A DNA stretch of 64,000 bases from Shewanella loihica PV-4 (GTDB taxonomy: Bacteria > Pseudomonadota > Gammaproteobacteria > Enterobacterales > Shewanellaceae): positions 3,844,001 through 3,908,000 of the forward strand of contig NC_009092.1 in the NCBI RefSeq assembly GCF_000016065.1, written 5' to 3'. Made by a program: the position numbers and the translations under genes. Below are positions 44,897-53,849 of this stretch, piece by piece (within the stretch, counting starts at the first letter, position 1; every line of letters starts with the position of its first letter). The notes beneath the pieces were generated by a model, which had not been told where the DNA came from, made no database searches, and saw nothing but the letters and a program-made list of their open reading frames with translations.

Positions 44897-45709
44897 CTAT
44901 GCCTTGGCGGCAAGCTTGGTCAGCACCCGGCTCACGGCGGTAAAGCCGAAGCTACCTGTCACCACTGTGACGGCGCCAAAGCCAGAGGTACAGTCCATGC
45001 GCATGCTGCCCTCGGCCGTGGCCTTGACGTTGCAGACGCTGCCATCGGACTGGGGATAGACCAGCTGCTCGGTGGAGAACACAGCCTCGATACTGAAACG
45101 GCGCTGCACATTCTTAGAGAAATTGTATTCGCGGCGCAGCAGATTACGCACCTTGGCCAGCAGAGGATCTTGATAGGTCTTGGCCAGATCCGCCACCTGG
45201 ATCTGAGTGGGATCTGTCTGACCGCCGGCGCCGCCTACCGTCACTATCGGCAGTTTCTGGCGCTTACAGTGGGCGATCAATGCCGCCTTAGGTTTGACCG
45301 CATCGATACAGTCGACCACGTAGTCCAGGCTACCGCCCTGCTTACGACCGGTAAAATAGTCATTCAGGTTATCTGTGGTGATGAAATCTTCCACCTGATT
45401 GACCCGGCACTCGGGGTTGATCTGCATGATACGCTCGGCCATCACCGCCACCTTAGACTCGCCTATCGTCTCCTTGAGGGCGTGCAGCTGGCGGTTGGTG
45501 TTGGTGACACAGATATCGTCGAGATCGATCAGGGTGATCTCGCCTATGCCGCTACGGGCCAGTGCCTCGGCTACCCAGGTACCTACCCCGCCTATGCCGA
45601 CCACAGCCACATGGGACTGCGCAAATCGGGTCAGTGCCTTGGCGCCATATAGGCGGCCAATGCCGGCAAAGCGATTGAGATAGGCGTCAGAGAGTTCAGG
45701 TTGGCTCAA
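44897..45709 (-). CDS. tcdA: tRNA threonylcarbamoyladenosine dehydratase
   Basis: The product has 270 residues from a TTG at 45709, chosen because CGGAG lies at the right distance and the homologous region starts just after it; E. coli TcdA has 268. It is an E1-like enzyme that cyclises t6A37 to ct6A in tRNA using ATP. Visible are the nucleotide-binding VVGIGGVGTWVAEALARSG, DLDDICVTNTNRQ, the catalytic Cys region VDCIDAVKPKAALI and VTVGGAGGQTDPTQI. The frame is open further upstream but without homology. Confidence 0.93.
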   Translation of the reverse strand: MSQPELSDAYLNRFAGIGRLYGAKALTRFAQSHVAVVGIGGVGTWVAEALARSGIGEITLIDLDDICVTNTNRQLHALKETIGESKVAVMAERIMQINPECRVNQVEDFITTDNLNDYFTGRKQGGSLDYVVDCIDAVKPKAALIAHCKRQKLPIVTVGGAGGQTDPTQIQVADLAKTYQDPLLAKVRNLLRREYNFSKNVQRRFSIEAVFSTEQLVYPQSDGSVCNVKATAEGSMRMDCTSGFGAVTVVTGSFGFTAVSRVLTKLAAKA

Positions 45710-45916
45710 GGTGGGCTCCGGTAAGATAACTAAAAACCCGCCGATTTTACCGCAATCCCAGGCAAAATCCCAAAAAGAAAAACGGTGACAAGTGTTAAGC
45801 CTATGGGGCGATTGCAGCAACCTGGCAAGCAGAGGGTGACACAGGGTAAAGAGCAAATTAACCCACTGTTTTTAAATGTAAAACAACATGATAAAACTCA
45901 CGTAAAACCAATGATT

Positions 45917-45932
45917 TGCGACACGGATCACA
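45917..45932 (+). promoter_or_regulatory. Probable CRP site upstream of the first porin
   Basis: TGCGA, six bases, TCACA: nine of ten bases of the CRP consensus TGTGA-N6-TCACA. It lies about 145 bases before the porin start codon. Confidence 0.5.
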
Positions 45933-46076
45933 CCTCAGCATTGCACTTCTGGGCACACTGACGCCGCGACACAGCATAAGCGGCCAAGAAAGCTCCCTCT
46001 GGGCCCATGACTCTCGTTAGCTAAAAAAATCAAAGGCCCTCTTTGAGATGGCCATAATCGCTACAGGAAGATGACA

Positions 46077-47135
46077 ATGAAAAAATCTGTTCTATCGGCA
46101 AGCATTTTCGCCACCCTCGCAGCCACCTCATTCACCGCGCTCGCCGACGGTCCTCAGTTCTATGGCCGTGCCGATCTTGCCTTCACTCACTCGGATAATG
46201 GCATCGCCACTCAAAACCAGAAAGATGGCACCATCATAGAAAACAACTTCTCTTGGTTAGGGGTGAAGGGCAGCGAAAAAGTCGCCGACGGCCTGGAAGT
46301 GATCTACCAGATGGAATTTGGTGTCAGCAACTATGACAACTCAGGCAACACCTTTGCCGCGCGTAACACCTACCTGGGGCTAAGAAGCGTCATAGGTACC
46401 GCCCTTGTGGGTCGTAACGACACCGTATTTAAGGCATCCGAAGGTGGCTTCGACCTCTTTGGTAACACCAACTCAGATATCGATCTGCTGGCCGCCGGTC
46501 AGTCGCGTACCGCAGACGGTATCACCTACTACTCGCCTAAGATCGCCGATCTCATCACATTAAATGCCACCTACCTGGTGGAAGACAACTATGTGACTTA
46601 TAAAGACGAGAAACGTGTGACGCCAGATAACATGTATGCCCTCAGCGCCACCTTAGGTGATAAGGCGCTCAAGGCGCAGAACTACTATGTTGCCGCGGCC
46701 TACAACGACAACATCGATGACGTGAAAGCCTATCGCGGCGTGGCACAGGTTAAATTTGGCCAGGTGATTCTGGGCGCCCTGTATCAGAACAGTGAACATG
46801 TGGACAGCAAGTACGCCAACCTAGAAGGCGATACCTACTTTATCAACGCCGCCTATGTGATGGGTAACCTGAAGCTTAAGGCGATGTACGGTAAGGACGA
46901 TTCGGGTCTGGGCAAGTATGTGAAGCGTTATGTGGGTGGTAGCGATGGCGCGGGCATGGAAACCGTGTCAGACGTAGATCTACAACAGTTCAGCATAGGT
47001 GCCGACTACCGCATCAGCAAGAGCACACTATTTTATGGTCACTACACTAAATATGATGGTGACCTGAAACTGGCTGGCATGAAGCAAGATCTGGGTGACG
47101 ACATAGTCACCATAGGCATGCGCTTCGACTTCTAA
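46077..47135 (+). CDS. General outer membrane porin (Gram-negative porin family), paralogue 1
   Basis: The product has 352 residues. The ATG at 46077 has AGGAAG at proper distance; a signal peptide ends FTALADG. The mature N-terminus PQFYGRADLAFTHSDNG and internal LGVKGSEKVADGLEVIYQMEFG are typical of the trimeric 16-stranded porins of this group, and the C-terminus TIGMRFDF ends in Phe. It is about 60 percent like the porin at 54387-55415 by eye. A strong terminator follows. Confidence 0.93.
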   Translation: MKKSVLSASIFATLAATSFTALADGPQFYGRADLAFTHSDNGIATQNQKDGTIIENNFSWLGVKGSEKVADGLEVIYQMEFGVSNYDNSGNTFAARNTYLGLRSVIGTALVGRNDTVFKASEGGFDLFGNTNSDIDLLAAGQSRTADGITYYSPKIADLITLNATYLVEDNYVTYKDEKRVTPDNMYALSATLGDKALKAQNYYVAAAYNDNIDDVKAYRGVAQVKFGQVILGALYQNSEHVDSKYANLEGDTYFINAAYVMGNLKLKAMYGKDDSGLGKYVKRYVGGSDGAGMETVSDVDLQQFSIGADYRISKSTLFYGHYTKYDGDLKLAGMKQDLGDDIVTIGMRFDF

Positions 47136-47150
47136 GTCTATCAGCTTAAG

Positions 47151-47176
47151 AAAAGGCGGCCCCAAGGCCGCCTTTT
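47151..47176 (+). terminator. Terminator of the first porin gene
   Basis: AAAAGGCGGCC pairs with GGCCGCCTTTT around CCAA. Confidence 0.9.
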
Positions 47177-47248
47177 ACGTTACATGACATTAGCTCTGTG
47201 TAAGAACTGCTTACTGTCGAATCAGCTATCGAATCAGCTGCCCACTCG

Positions 47249-47512
47249 TCAGTCACTGGTGGAAAATCGATTGTAAAAGATCGCGATTAACCATCCGACT
47301 AGACCGGCAACCAGTGCCCAGACTATGCCCCCAAGCACAAATCCACTGAAGTTCATCTGCCACCCCATGGTTTGCCAGTTGGTATGTAGCATGTGCCCCG
47401 TCATGTCAGACATCATCATGGGCATAGCCACCACCAAGAGGGAACAGACTATCCAGATTAAGGCGAAGGCAAGTGCACAGGCAAAGGCAAATGCCGTTTC
47501 ATTTAATTTCAT
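47249..47512 (-). CDS. Small membrane protein, DUF5676-like
   Basis: The product has 87 residues with two membrane helices (about 8-32 and 52-80) joined by a Met-rich loop (MPMMMSDMTGHML). The C-terminal half GGIVWALVAGLVGWLIAIFYNRF fits the DUF5676 family often found in copper clusters. AGGAGGG precedes the ATG. It is the last gene of the copper cluster on this strand; the Met-rich loop suggests copper contact. Confidence 0.75.
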   Translation of the reverse strand: MKLNETAFAFACALAFALIWIVCSLLVVAMPMMMSDMTGHMLHTNWQTMGWQMNFSGFVLGGIVWALVAGLVGWLIAIFYNRFSTSD

Positions 47513-47674
47513 TTTACCCTCCTATTTCCTCTTCGGTGGTCGAGGCTTAGATGGCGCTCGGCCTCTCCCTAACTGATGCTGGCTTAAGCCTGCTTATGAC
47601 AACGTCGTGAGGTAAAAACAACGTCCTTGCGCCATACAACATCGGCGTTAAGACTTAACCTTGTTTAGGCACTG

Positions 47675-48235
47675 TCAGTGATGACCGCCGCTGTCTTGCT
47701 CCCCTCTTGCCGTCAGGATCTGATACTGCTCCGAAGATAGCTCGGGCAATCGCTCCAGGAAGGCCACCATGTTCCAGATCCGCTCATCATCATGGGTCGG
47801 CCCCCAGGCAGGCATTCCAGAGGCCTTGATGCCATGTTTGATGATCCAAAAGTGCTCTTTACGTCTTTGAGCAATATCCTCTTCACCCGCCTTTAGGCGA
47901 CTCAGGTTGGGCGGCGAGGGATAAAGCCCCTGAGTGAAATCACTCTGAGTCCGCCCCGGCCTGAGATGACACCCAGAACACATCTCATTGTAATCGGGAC
48001 CACCCGCTAACAGTCGTGAGGGCGTTCCTAAGTCGGCAGGGACTTGGATCGCTTTTGCCGCGCGCGCCACCGAGTTTTCTCTCAGGGTCTCCAATGCCCA
48101 AAAGGTCAACTTGTTGTGCGGCGTATCTGCACCAATGGGATAAAGACCCGAGTACAGGTACCCTGCCAACATCACCACGCCCAACAGCCCGACTATCAAC
48201 AGACTCTTGGCAAAAATCGTTACTCTCGATGCCAT
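47675..48235 (-). CDS. Membrane-anchored or secreted monoheme cytochrome c
   Basis: The product has 186 residues from the ATG at 48235 with AGAGGAGT upstream. A hydrophobic N-terminal helix (about 9-28) anchors or exports it. The heme site is CSGCH (Cys86, Cys89, His90), and Met141 in KASGMPAWGP is the likely sixth ligand, giving a class I c-type cytochrome with an ERIWNMVAFLERLP end. It is in the cop cluster, where it could take electrons from, or donate electrons to, copper redox steps. That link is inference. Confidence 0.82.
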   Translation of the reverse strand: MASRVTIFAKSLLIVGLLGVVMLAGYLYSGLYPIGADTPHNKLTFWALETLRENSVARAAKAIQVPADLGTPSRLLAGGPDYNEMCSGCHLRPGRTQSDFTQGLYPSPPNLSRLKAGEEDIAQRRKEHFWIIKHGIKASGMPAWGPTHDDERIWNMVAFLERLPELSSEQYQILTARGEQDSGGHH

Positions 48236-48286
48236 TATTACTCCTCTATAAATTCGGCTCGCCTCAACGGCAAACCTGATATCCAA

Positions 48287-48760
48287 TTATCCCTGTGAAT
48301 GGCCCTTACCATGCTGGTCCATCATATGGTGATCGTCTTTATCTTGAGGCTGCTCCTTCATGCACTTTTCTCTCAACGCCTGCATCACAGGATCGTTCAT
48401 ATCCATCTGGCCTTGGTGCATATGCATCTGACTCTGATCCTTATGCATCTGATCTTGATTCATATGCATCTGGCTCTGATCCTTATGCATCTGGTCTTGA
48501 TTCATCTGCATCTGGCTCTGGTCCTTATGCATTTGATCCTGATTCATCTGCATCTGGCTCTGGCCCTTATGCATCTGATCTTGATTCATATGCATCTGAT
48601 CTTGATTCATATGCATCTGACTCTGGTCCATTTGCATTATGGCCGCACAATCAGGTTGCTCGCCGTTTGTCATATGCTCCTTGGGATCATGGGCCTGAGC
48701 CGACAATGACAATAAGAGCGCCGATACGGCGACCAGGGAAGTGTGTATGTTAGTTTTCAT
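48287..48760 (-). CDS. Periplasmic Met/His/Gln repeat protein, probable copper binder
   Basis: The product has 157 residues from ATG 48760 (AAGGAGT upstream). A signal peptide ends LSAQAHD. Residues about 42-118 are eleven consecutive seven-residue units of the type M-(H/Q)-(M/K)-(N/D/G)-Q-(D/S)-Q, then a His/Met/Asp-rich end. Met- and His-rich repeats of this kind bind Cu(I) and Cu(II) in periplasmic copper proteins. It lies between copB and the cytochrome gene. The unit regularity (21 bp, with a 42-bp superperiod) means copy number may vary between strains. Confidence 0.82.
   Translation of the reverse strand: MKTNIHTSLVAVSALLLSLSAQAHDPKEHMTNGEQPDCAAIMQMDQSQMHMNQDQMHMNQDQMHKGQSQMQMNQDQMHKDQSQMQMNQDQMHKDQSQMHMNQDQMHKDQSQMHMHQGQMDMNDPVMQALREKCMKEQPQDKDDHHMMDQHGKGHSQG
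48407..48637 (-). repeat. Eleven 21-bp coding repeats in the Met-rich copper protein
   Basis: The repeat lies in frame, so length changes keep the reading frame. Alternating units with MHKDQSQ and M(H/Q)MNQDQ give a 42-bp higher-order period. Confidence 0.85.
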
Positions 48761-48792
48761 GGGTGACTCCTTCTGTCGTTTGACTAATAGGG

Positions 48793-49749
48793 TTAAAACC
48801 AAAATCGAATACCCGCCAGTACACGGGTGTCTCCAGCCGATTCTCCGGCCGCTTCAAGATAATCGGCGGTTGCGCCGAATGTTTCTCTGCGCTCGATACC
48901 CACATAAGGTGCGAATTGACGAGAAAACTCATAACGTAATCTGAGGCCAAGACTGGCATCGGATAGACCACTGCCTATGCTGTTTTGCGGATCATCCTTG
49001 CCATATAGGGTCAGCTCGACGCGGGGTTGTAAGATCAACCGCTGAGTCAGCAGCCACTCATACTCGACCTGCAGACTCAAGGCACTGCGCCCCTGCTCTC
49101 CCAGATAAGCGGTCAGATCCAACTCGAACCAGTAGGGAGCGAGCCCCTGCACGCCAACGGCCAGCCATTGACGGTTCTGACCTTCTGCGTAGTAGTCAAA
49201 GCGTGTCCCCAGCTGAAAGTCGAAGTAGCTGCTGATGGCATGTCCCCAGAGCAACTCTGCTTGAGTTTCCTCGAGTCCATCTTGGCTATAATCTCCCTCT
49301 AACTTCAGCCATATACGGTCGTAGGTTCCGCCGTACCAAGCCGATAGATCGAAGGCGATATTGTCATCGTTATCGTATTCAAGACGTTCACCCATGACCG
49401 CCCAAAAGGCAGCTTCGTCCGCCATCCGAATCCGTTGTGATTCGGGCAGGGCATAGGGACCATTACTCAGGCTGTATCCCCCTGAATAGGCATGGGGATC
49501 GCGGCTATCAGCTGGTGCATCGCCACCCTGCATCTGCATCTCTGCCATGGCAGGCATTGAAGCGGTTTTCATCCTTGCTAACATCTTATCGCCATCCATG
49601 TTGGACGTAGCACCGTTTGCCACAGCTTTGTTTGGCACTGCACTGTTTGACACAGCTTCGTTCGATATAGCAGCACCCGCCGCTACCGCCTGAGTTGAAA
49701 GCGAGATCAGGGATGCGGCAATTACATTCACTAAGTAGGCATTTTTCAT
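48793..49749 (-). CDS. copB: Outer membrane copper resistance protein CopB
   Basis: The product has 318 residues from ATG 49749 with GGGAGGTG upstream; its ATG overlaps the copA TGA. A signal peptide ends AVAAGAA. After an Ala/Asn/Val-rich and Met-containing linker (MLARMKTASMPAMAEMQMQGG) comes the PcoB/CopB barrel: YDRIWLKLEGDYSQDGLEETQAELLWGHAISSYFDFQLGTRFD, ending GIRFWF. In characterised systems it is an outer membrane protein that works with CopA in copper resistance. Confidence 0.92.
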   Translation of the reverse strand: MKNAYLVNVIAASLISLSTQAVAAGAAISNEAVSNSAVPNKAVANGATSNMDGDKMLARMKTASMPAMAEMQMQGGDAPADSRDPHAYSGGYSLSNGPYALPESQRIRMADEAAFWAVMGERLEYDNDDNIAFDLSAWYGGTYDRIWLKLEGDYSQDGLEETQAELLWGHAISSYFDFQLGTRFDYYAEGQNRQWLAVGVQGLAPYWFELDLTAYLGEQGRSALSLQVEYEWLLTQRLILQPRVELTLYGKDDPQNSIGSGLSDASLGLRLRYEFSRQFAPYVGIERRETFGATADYLEAAGESAGDTRVLAGIRFWF

Positions 49750-51602
49750 GATACAAGCACCTCCCTGAACATACCGGCATCCATGTGGAACAGCAGGTGA
49801 CAATGCCAGGCCCAGCGCCCGACCTCCTGTGGCGTGGCTAAGAAACTAATACGTTGGGCGGGTTGTACGGGAATGGTGTGACGCCTGACCCTTAATTGTC
49901 CTTGAGCATCTTCAAGATCGCTCCACATCCCGTGCAAGTGCATGGGATGAGTCATCATAGTATCGTTCTGTAAAATGATACGAACCCGCTCATTGTGCTT
50001 GAGGGCGACCGGCGTACTCTTGCCAAATTCCAGTCCGTCAAAAGACCAAGTGTAACGCTCCATGTTGCCGGTAAGGTGAAGCTCCAACTCCCGAACAGGC
50101 ATGTTTGTGTCAGTCAGTACGCCATCGACAGAGCAAAGATCGTCTAGGGTCAACACCCGGCGACCATTGTCCCTCAGCCCAACGCCAGGGTCATCCAGGC
50201 TGGTTCTCGGCATATCGACGCGCATATCAACCGAAGGACCATATTCGCTAGCGGCATGACGCACCTTCTGAGATGGGGTCGCAAGCGAATGCATGCCTTG
50301 ATGCTGACTATGATCCATCGCCATACTTTGATCCATCGACATACCTTGATTCATCGACATGCCATGCTCCATAGCCATGCTTTGCTTCATCGACTGCTCA
50401 TGCCCTTGGTGTTGCATGCCGCCATGCTGCATAGAAGAGTGGTCCATGCCGCCCATAGCCCCCATCATATCGGCCATGGTCAGCCATTGGATCTTATCGA
50501 GTGTGGGGACGGGAGCCGATAAACCATCGCGCACCGCAAGCGTTCCCTTGGCATAGCCGCTTCGATCCATCGACTGGGCAAAAATGGTATAGACATCATC
50601 CTTAGGAGTAACCAACACATCGTAGGTTTCGCCAGGGCCGAAGCGGAATTCATCCACCGACACTGGCTCGATATTTTGCCCATCTGCCTGAATAACCGTC
50701 ATGGTAAGGTTGGGAATACGAACGTCGAAAAACGTGTTACTCGCCCCATTCACAAATCGCAGACGTACGGTTTCACCTGGCTTAAAGATGCCCGTCCAAT
50801 TGCCGTTAGGCGGCTGCCCGTTAAATAGGTAGGTGAGCGTGGACGCCGACAGGTCGGCGAGATCGGTGGGATTCATCCGCATCTCATTCCACATCTCACG
50901 TTTCGCCAACGCGGTGCGAAGATCGTAACGGGATAGATCCTCGAAGAAGTCGCCCATAGTTGGCTGGGCATAGTTGTAGTAATCGCTCTGCTGCTTGAGC
51001 TTAGCGAACACTTCCATCGGATTTTCGTCAGTCCAGTCAGATAGCTGCACCACAAAATCCCTATCAACCTTCACCCCGTCGCCTTCTCTAGGCAGGATAA
51101 TGAGGCTTCCGTACATACCTGACATCTCCTGGAAACCAGTATGGGAGTGGTACCAGTAGGTGCCCGATTGCTGTACCCGAAATCTATAGGTAAAGGTCTT
51201 TCCTGGTGCAATCCCCGAATAACTCAACCCGGGAACCCCATCCATCTGATAGGGCAGGATAATGCCGTGCCAATGCACGGATGTGGGCACCGACAATCGG
51301 TTGGTCACCCGCAGCGTAATGATGTCACCCTCTCGCCAGATCAGGGTCGGCGCGGGAATAGAACCATTTATCATGATCCCAGTGTTGGCTTGACCGGTAA
51401 AATTAACCGGCCCTTGGTCGATCACTAAATCGAACTCGGTCCCTTTCAACACATCGGGGCTTCTTGTGCCATAGGCGGTAGGTTTTCCCATGGCAAAGCT
51501 GGGCATACTGGTGCCCAAAACACTTGTTCCAGCGATCAACCCTTGCACAAAACGGCGGCGGCTGAGGCTAAACGTCGCACTATTTTTCATGTCCATACTC
51601 AT
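49746..51602 (-). CDS. copA: Multicopper oxidase CopA
   Basis: The product has 618 residues with a Tat signal (LSRRRFVQG). The copper sites are complete: HWHG (His110, His112), YHSH (His152, His154), HPMHLHG and HCHLLFHMDAGM near the C-terminus. A Met/His/Gln-rich segment (about residues 390-440, GMDHSSMQHGG, MSMNQGMSMDQ) is inserted before the last domain, as in CopA/PcoA of the Cop/Pco system, and is the usual Cu(I)-binding part. It oxidises Cu(I) in the periplasm. Several ATGs within the first five codons leave the exact start unsure. It is the first gene of the cop operon. Confidence 0.94.
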   Translation of the reverse strand: MSMDMKNSATFSLSRRRFVQGLIAGTSVLGTSMPSFAMGKPTAYGTRSPDVLKGTEFDLVIDQGPVNFTGQANTGIMINGSIPAPTLIWREGDIITLRVTNRLSVPTSVHWHGIILPYQMDGVPGLSYSGIAPGKTFTYRFRVQQSGTYWYHSHTGFQEMSGMYGSLIILPREGDGVKVDRDFVVQLSDWTDENPMEVFAKLKQQSDYYNYAQPTMGDFFEDLSRYDLRTALAKREMWNEMRMNPTDLADLSASTLTYLFNGQPPNGNWTGIFKPGETVRLRFVNGASNTFFDVRIPNLTMTVIQADGQNIEPVSVDEFRFGPGETYDVLVTPKDDVYTIFAQSMDRSGYAKGTLAVRDGLSAPVPTLDKIQWLTMADMMGAMGGMDHSSMQHGGMQHQGHEQSMKQSMAMEHGMSMNQGMSMDQSMAMDHSQHQGMHSLATPSQKVRHAASEYGPSVDMRVDMPRTSLDDPGVGLRDNGRRVLTLDDLCSVDGVLTDTNMPVRELELHLTGNMERYTWSFDGLEFGKSTPVALKHNERVRIILQNDTMMTHPMHLHGMWSDLEDAQGQLRVRRHTIPVQPAQRISFLATPQEVGRWAWHCHLLFHMDAGMFREVLVS

Positions 51603-51630
51603 TTCGCAATTTAGGTATTTTACTTGGATG

Positions 51631-51651
51631 CCTAATATTTAGGTGTCTAAA
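51631..51651. promoter_or_regulatory. Overlapping inverted repeats in the copA leader
   Basis: CCTAA-TAT-TTAGG (51631-51643) overlaps TTTAG-GTGT-CTAAA (51638-51651). They could be an operator or an RNA hairpin 30 bases upstream of copA. No regulator is known to me for this shape. Confidence 0.4.
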
Positions 51652-51692
51652 TTAAAGATAGTGGCCGGTACCTGACTGAGAAATGACGTAAT

Positions 51693-51710
51693 GATTACAA
51701 AGTTGTAATC
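51693..51710. promoter_or_regulatory. CopR/CusR-type box between copA and copR
   Basis: GATTACAA, AG, TTGTAATC: a perfect inverted repeat with a two-base centre, resembling the CusR/CopR/PcoR box (ATGACAANNTTGTCAT type). It is placed between the divergent cop operon and copRS. Confidence 0.8.
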
Positions 51711-51781
51711 TTGATCTTATGTGAGCAATTGCATGGTTAAATATGCAAATCGGCTTAAACAAGTTAAAGGCTTGCAGGCAA

Positions 51782-52459
51782 ATGCGAATATTAGTGATCG
51801 AAGACGAGATCAAGATAGGCGACTATCTCAAGAAGGGATTGGAAGAAGCCGGATATACCATCAGCCTGTGTCGCAATGGCTTGGATGGCTATCACTGCGC
51901 CATCTCTGAACATTTTGATCTTATTATTCTCGATGTGATGCTACCCGACATGAACGGGTGGCAAATCCTCGAAAAAATCCGCCTCAACAATTCAGATATC
52001 CCGGTCATGTTCCTGACCGCGAAGGACAGCCTGGAAGACAAGATCAACGGGCTCGAATCCGGCGCCGATGACTACCTGGTAAAGCCCTTTGCCTTTGCCG
52101 AACTGCTGGCACGTGTAAAAACCCTATTACGCAGAGGCACGAAACAGCTCCAGTCTGACACCCTAACCCTTCATGGGTTAAAACTGGATATAACAAAACG
52201 CCGGGCCAGCCGGGAACAAACGAAACTGCATCTCACCAATAAGGAGTTTTCCCTACTCGAGTTATTGGTACGCCATCAGGGTGAAGTGCTCACCCGCTCT
52301 TTCATCGCATCTCAGGTATGGGACATGAATTTCGATAGCGACACCAATGTGATCGATGTCGCCATCAGGCGCCTAAGGGCCAAGGTTGACGATCCCTTCT
52401 CGGTAAAGCTTATCCATACCGTACGCGGCATGGGATATAAACTGGACACGGAAGCCTGA
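51782..52459 (+). CDS. copR: Copper-responsive OmpR-type response regulator
   Basis: The product has 225 residues from ATG 51782 (RILVIEDE follows). The receiver has Asp51 in LIILDVMLPDMNG, FLTAKD and VKPFAF; the C-terminal OmpR-type winged HTH has VLTRSFIASQVWDMNFDSDTNVIDVAIRRLR and RGMGYKL. This is the CusR/CopR subfamily. Its stop is one base before copS. It likely binds the box at 51693. Confidence 0.9.
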   Translation: MRILVIEDEIKIGDYLKKGLEEAGYTISLCRNGLDGYHCAISEHFDLIILDVMLPDMNGWQILEKIRLNNSDIPVMFLTAKDSLEDKINGLESGADDYLVKPFAFAELLARVKTLLRRGTKQLQSDTLTLHGLKLDITKRRASREQTKLHLTNKEFSLLELLVRHQGEVLTRSFIASQVWDMNFDSDTNVIDVAIRRLRAKVDDPFSVKLIHTVRGMGYKLDTEA

Positions 52460-52460
52460 C

Positions 52461-53849
52461 ATGTTTACCCGTCATCCTCAGATCTCACTCAAAACCCGTA
52501 CTCTCTATTTAGTGGGCGGCACACTGCTCGCCTGCTTCCTGCTGCTTGGGGTCATGATCGATTCTCAGGTCAAAGGGCATTTCCTACATCAGGATGAGGA
52601 TGAGCTGAACGTAGTGGCAGACTCGGTGAAGGGAATGCTGAGCTCACTGTCTAAGCCTCAAGATCGCCATCAGATTGATAACTCCCTCTCCCAGGCGGTT
52701 GTCGGCCATCACGGCATCTTTTATGCGCTTTACAATAATGACAATCAGTTGATTTATAGCAATAAAGACTCTGATCTTTCCCATTTTCTCCTGCTAGATG
52801 CCAAAGAACGCGTCAAAGCCTCAGCCTTAGTTGTCGTTGAAGTACAAGAGCAACACTTACGAGGCGCCCTGCTCGGGGTGACGCTTCCCGATGGGCGGAG
52901 CGGCAAGTTAGTCGTTGCCAACGACATCGACTTTCACCTGGCATTTCTAAGCGAATTTCACCGGACACTCTGGTCGACACTGTTTCTGGTTTGGCTCTTA
53001 ACCATATTGGCAGCTTGGCTGGCCATAAGGTTCGGACTGCGGCCACTGCAACGATTGAGTAAAGAGATCAGTGGCATAACTACCGAACGCCTAGATCTGA
53101 GATTGAAACCCGAATTAGCCCCCATTGAATTATCGGAATTGATCGCCGCCTTCAATCACATGATTGGTGAAGTTGAACTCGGTTTCAAACGCCTTAGCCA
53201 CTTCTCGGCGGATATCGCCCATGAGCTTAGGACACCACTCACGGCATTGGCGATGCAGAATGAAGTCCTATTGAGTCAGTCTCGCAGCACTGAGGAATAT
53301 CAAGAATTAATTTATTCCAACCTGGAAGAATTGGAGCGACTCACCGTCATGGTCAATGATATGTTGTGGCTGGCGAAATCGGACAATGGATTAATTGAGC
53401 CCAAGAAACAAAAAATTGCACTGGATAAAGAGGCCGACAAGGTGATCGACTATCTAAGTGTACTCGCCGATGAAAAAAATGTATCCATCGTCAGAGATGG
53501 CAGTGGCGAGATCTATGCCGACAACGGAATGATGCAGCGGGCGCTGAGTAACCTCATAGGTAACGCCGTTCGCCATGCCGAGCCCGGATCTGAAATAACC
53601 GTCGGCATAGCACAAACCCCTGAGGCGACATACGTGAAGGTCAATAATCTGGGAACGCCCATCCCTGAGCAGCATGTCAACCACCTGTTTGACCGCTTCT
53701 ATAAAGTCGAAGCGGCCAGACAAAGAGAAGGTAGCAGCACAGGCCTGGGCCTGGCTATCGTCAAGTCTATTGCGGATATACACGGCGGAAAGGTTAGCGC
53801 TAGGAGTCGCGACGGCAACACCTGTTTCACTCTGACGCTGCCAAAATGA
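52461..53849 (+). CDS. copS: Heavy-metal sensor histidine kinase
   Basis: The product has 462 residues. Membrane helices lie at about 15-33 and 169-190 with a periplasmic sensor of about 130 residues, a HAMP domain, the phospho-acceptor HFSADIAHELRTPLTAL (His254) and an ATPase domain with NLIGNAVRHA and STGLGLAIV. This is the CusS/CopS heavy-metal family. It begins two bases after the copR stop and completes the copper cluster. Confidence 0.9.
   Translation: MFTRHPQISLKTRTLYLVGGTLLACFLLLGVMIDSQVKGHFLHQDEDELNVVADSVKGMLSSLSKPQDRHQIDNSLSQAVVGHHGIFYALYNNDNQLIYSNKDSDLSHFLLLDAKERVKASALVVVEVQEQHLRGALLGVTLPDGRSGKLVVANDIDFHLAFLSEFHRTLWSTLFLVWLLTILAAWLAIRFGLRPLQRLSKEISGITTERLDLRLKPELAPIELSELIAAFNHMIGEVELGFKRLSHFSADIAHELRTPLTALAMQNEVLLSQSRSTEEYQELIYSNLEELERLTVMVNDMLWLAKSDNGLIEPKKQKIALDKEADKVIDYLSVLADEKNVSIVRDGSGEIYADNGMMQRALSNLIGNAVRHAEPGSEITVGIAQTPEATYVKVNNLGTPIPEQHVNHLFDRFYKVEAARQREGSSTGLGLAIVKSIADIHGGKVSARSRDGNTCFTLTLPK

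Noticed and set aside
48407-48637. Possible CRISPR-like array
   Set aside because: The 21-bp units are contiguous with no spacers and lie in a coding frame.
48295-48753. Two repeat-rich open frames antisense to the Met/His repeat protein
   Set aside because: The in-frame 21-bp repeat makes all six frames repetitive and open; only the reverse frame has a signal peptide and ribosome-binding site.
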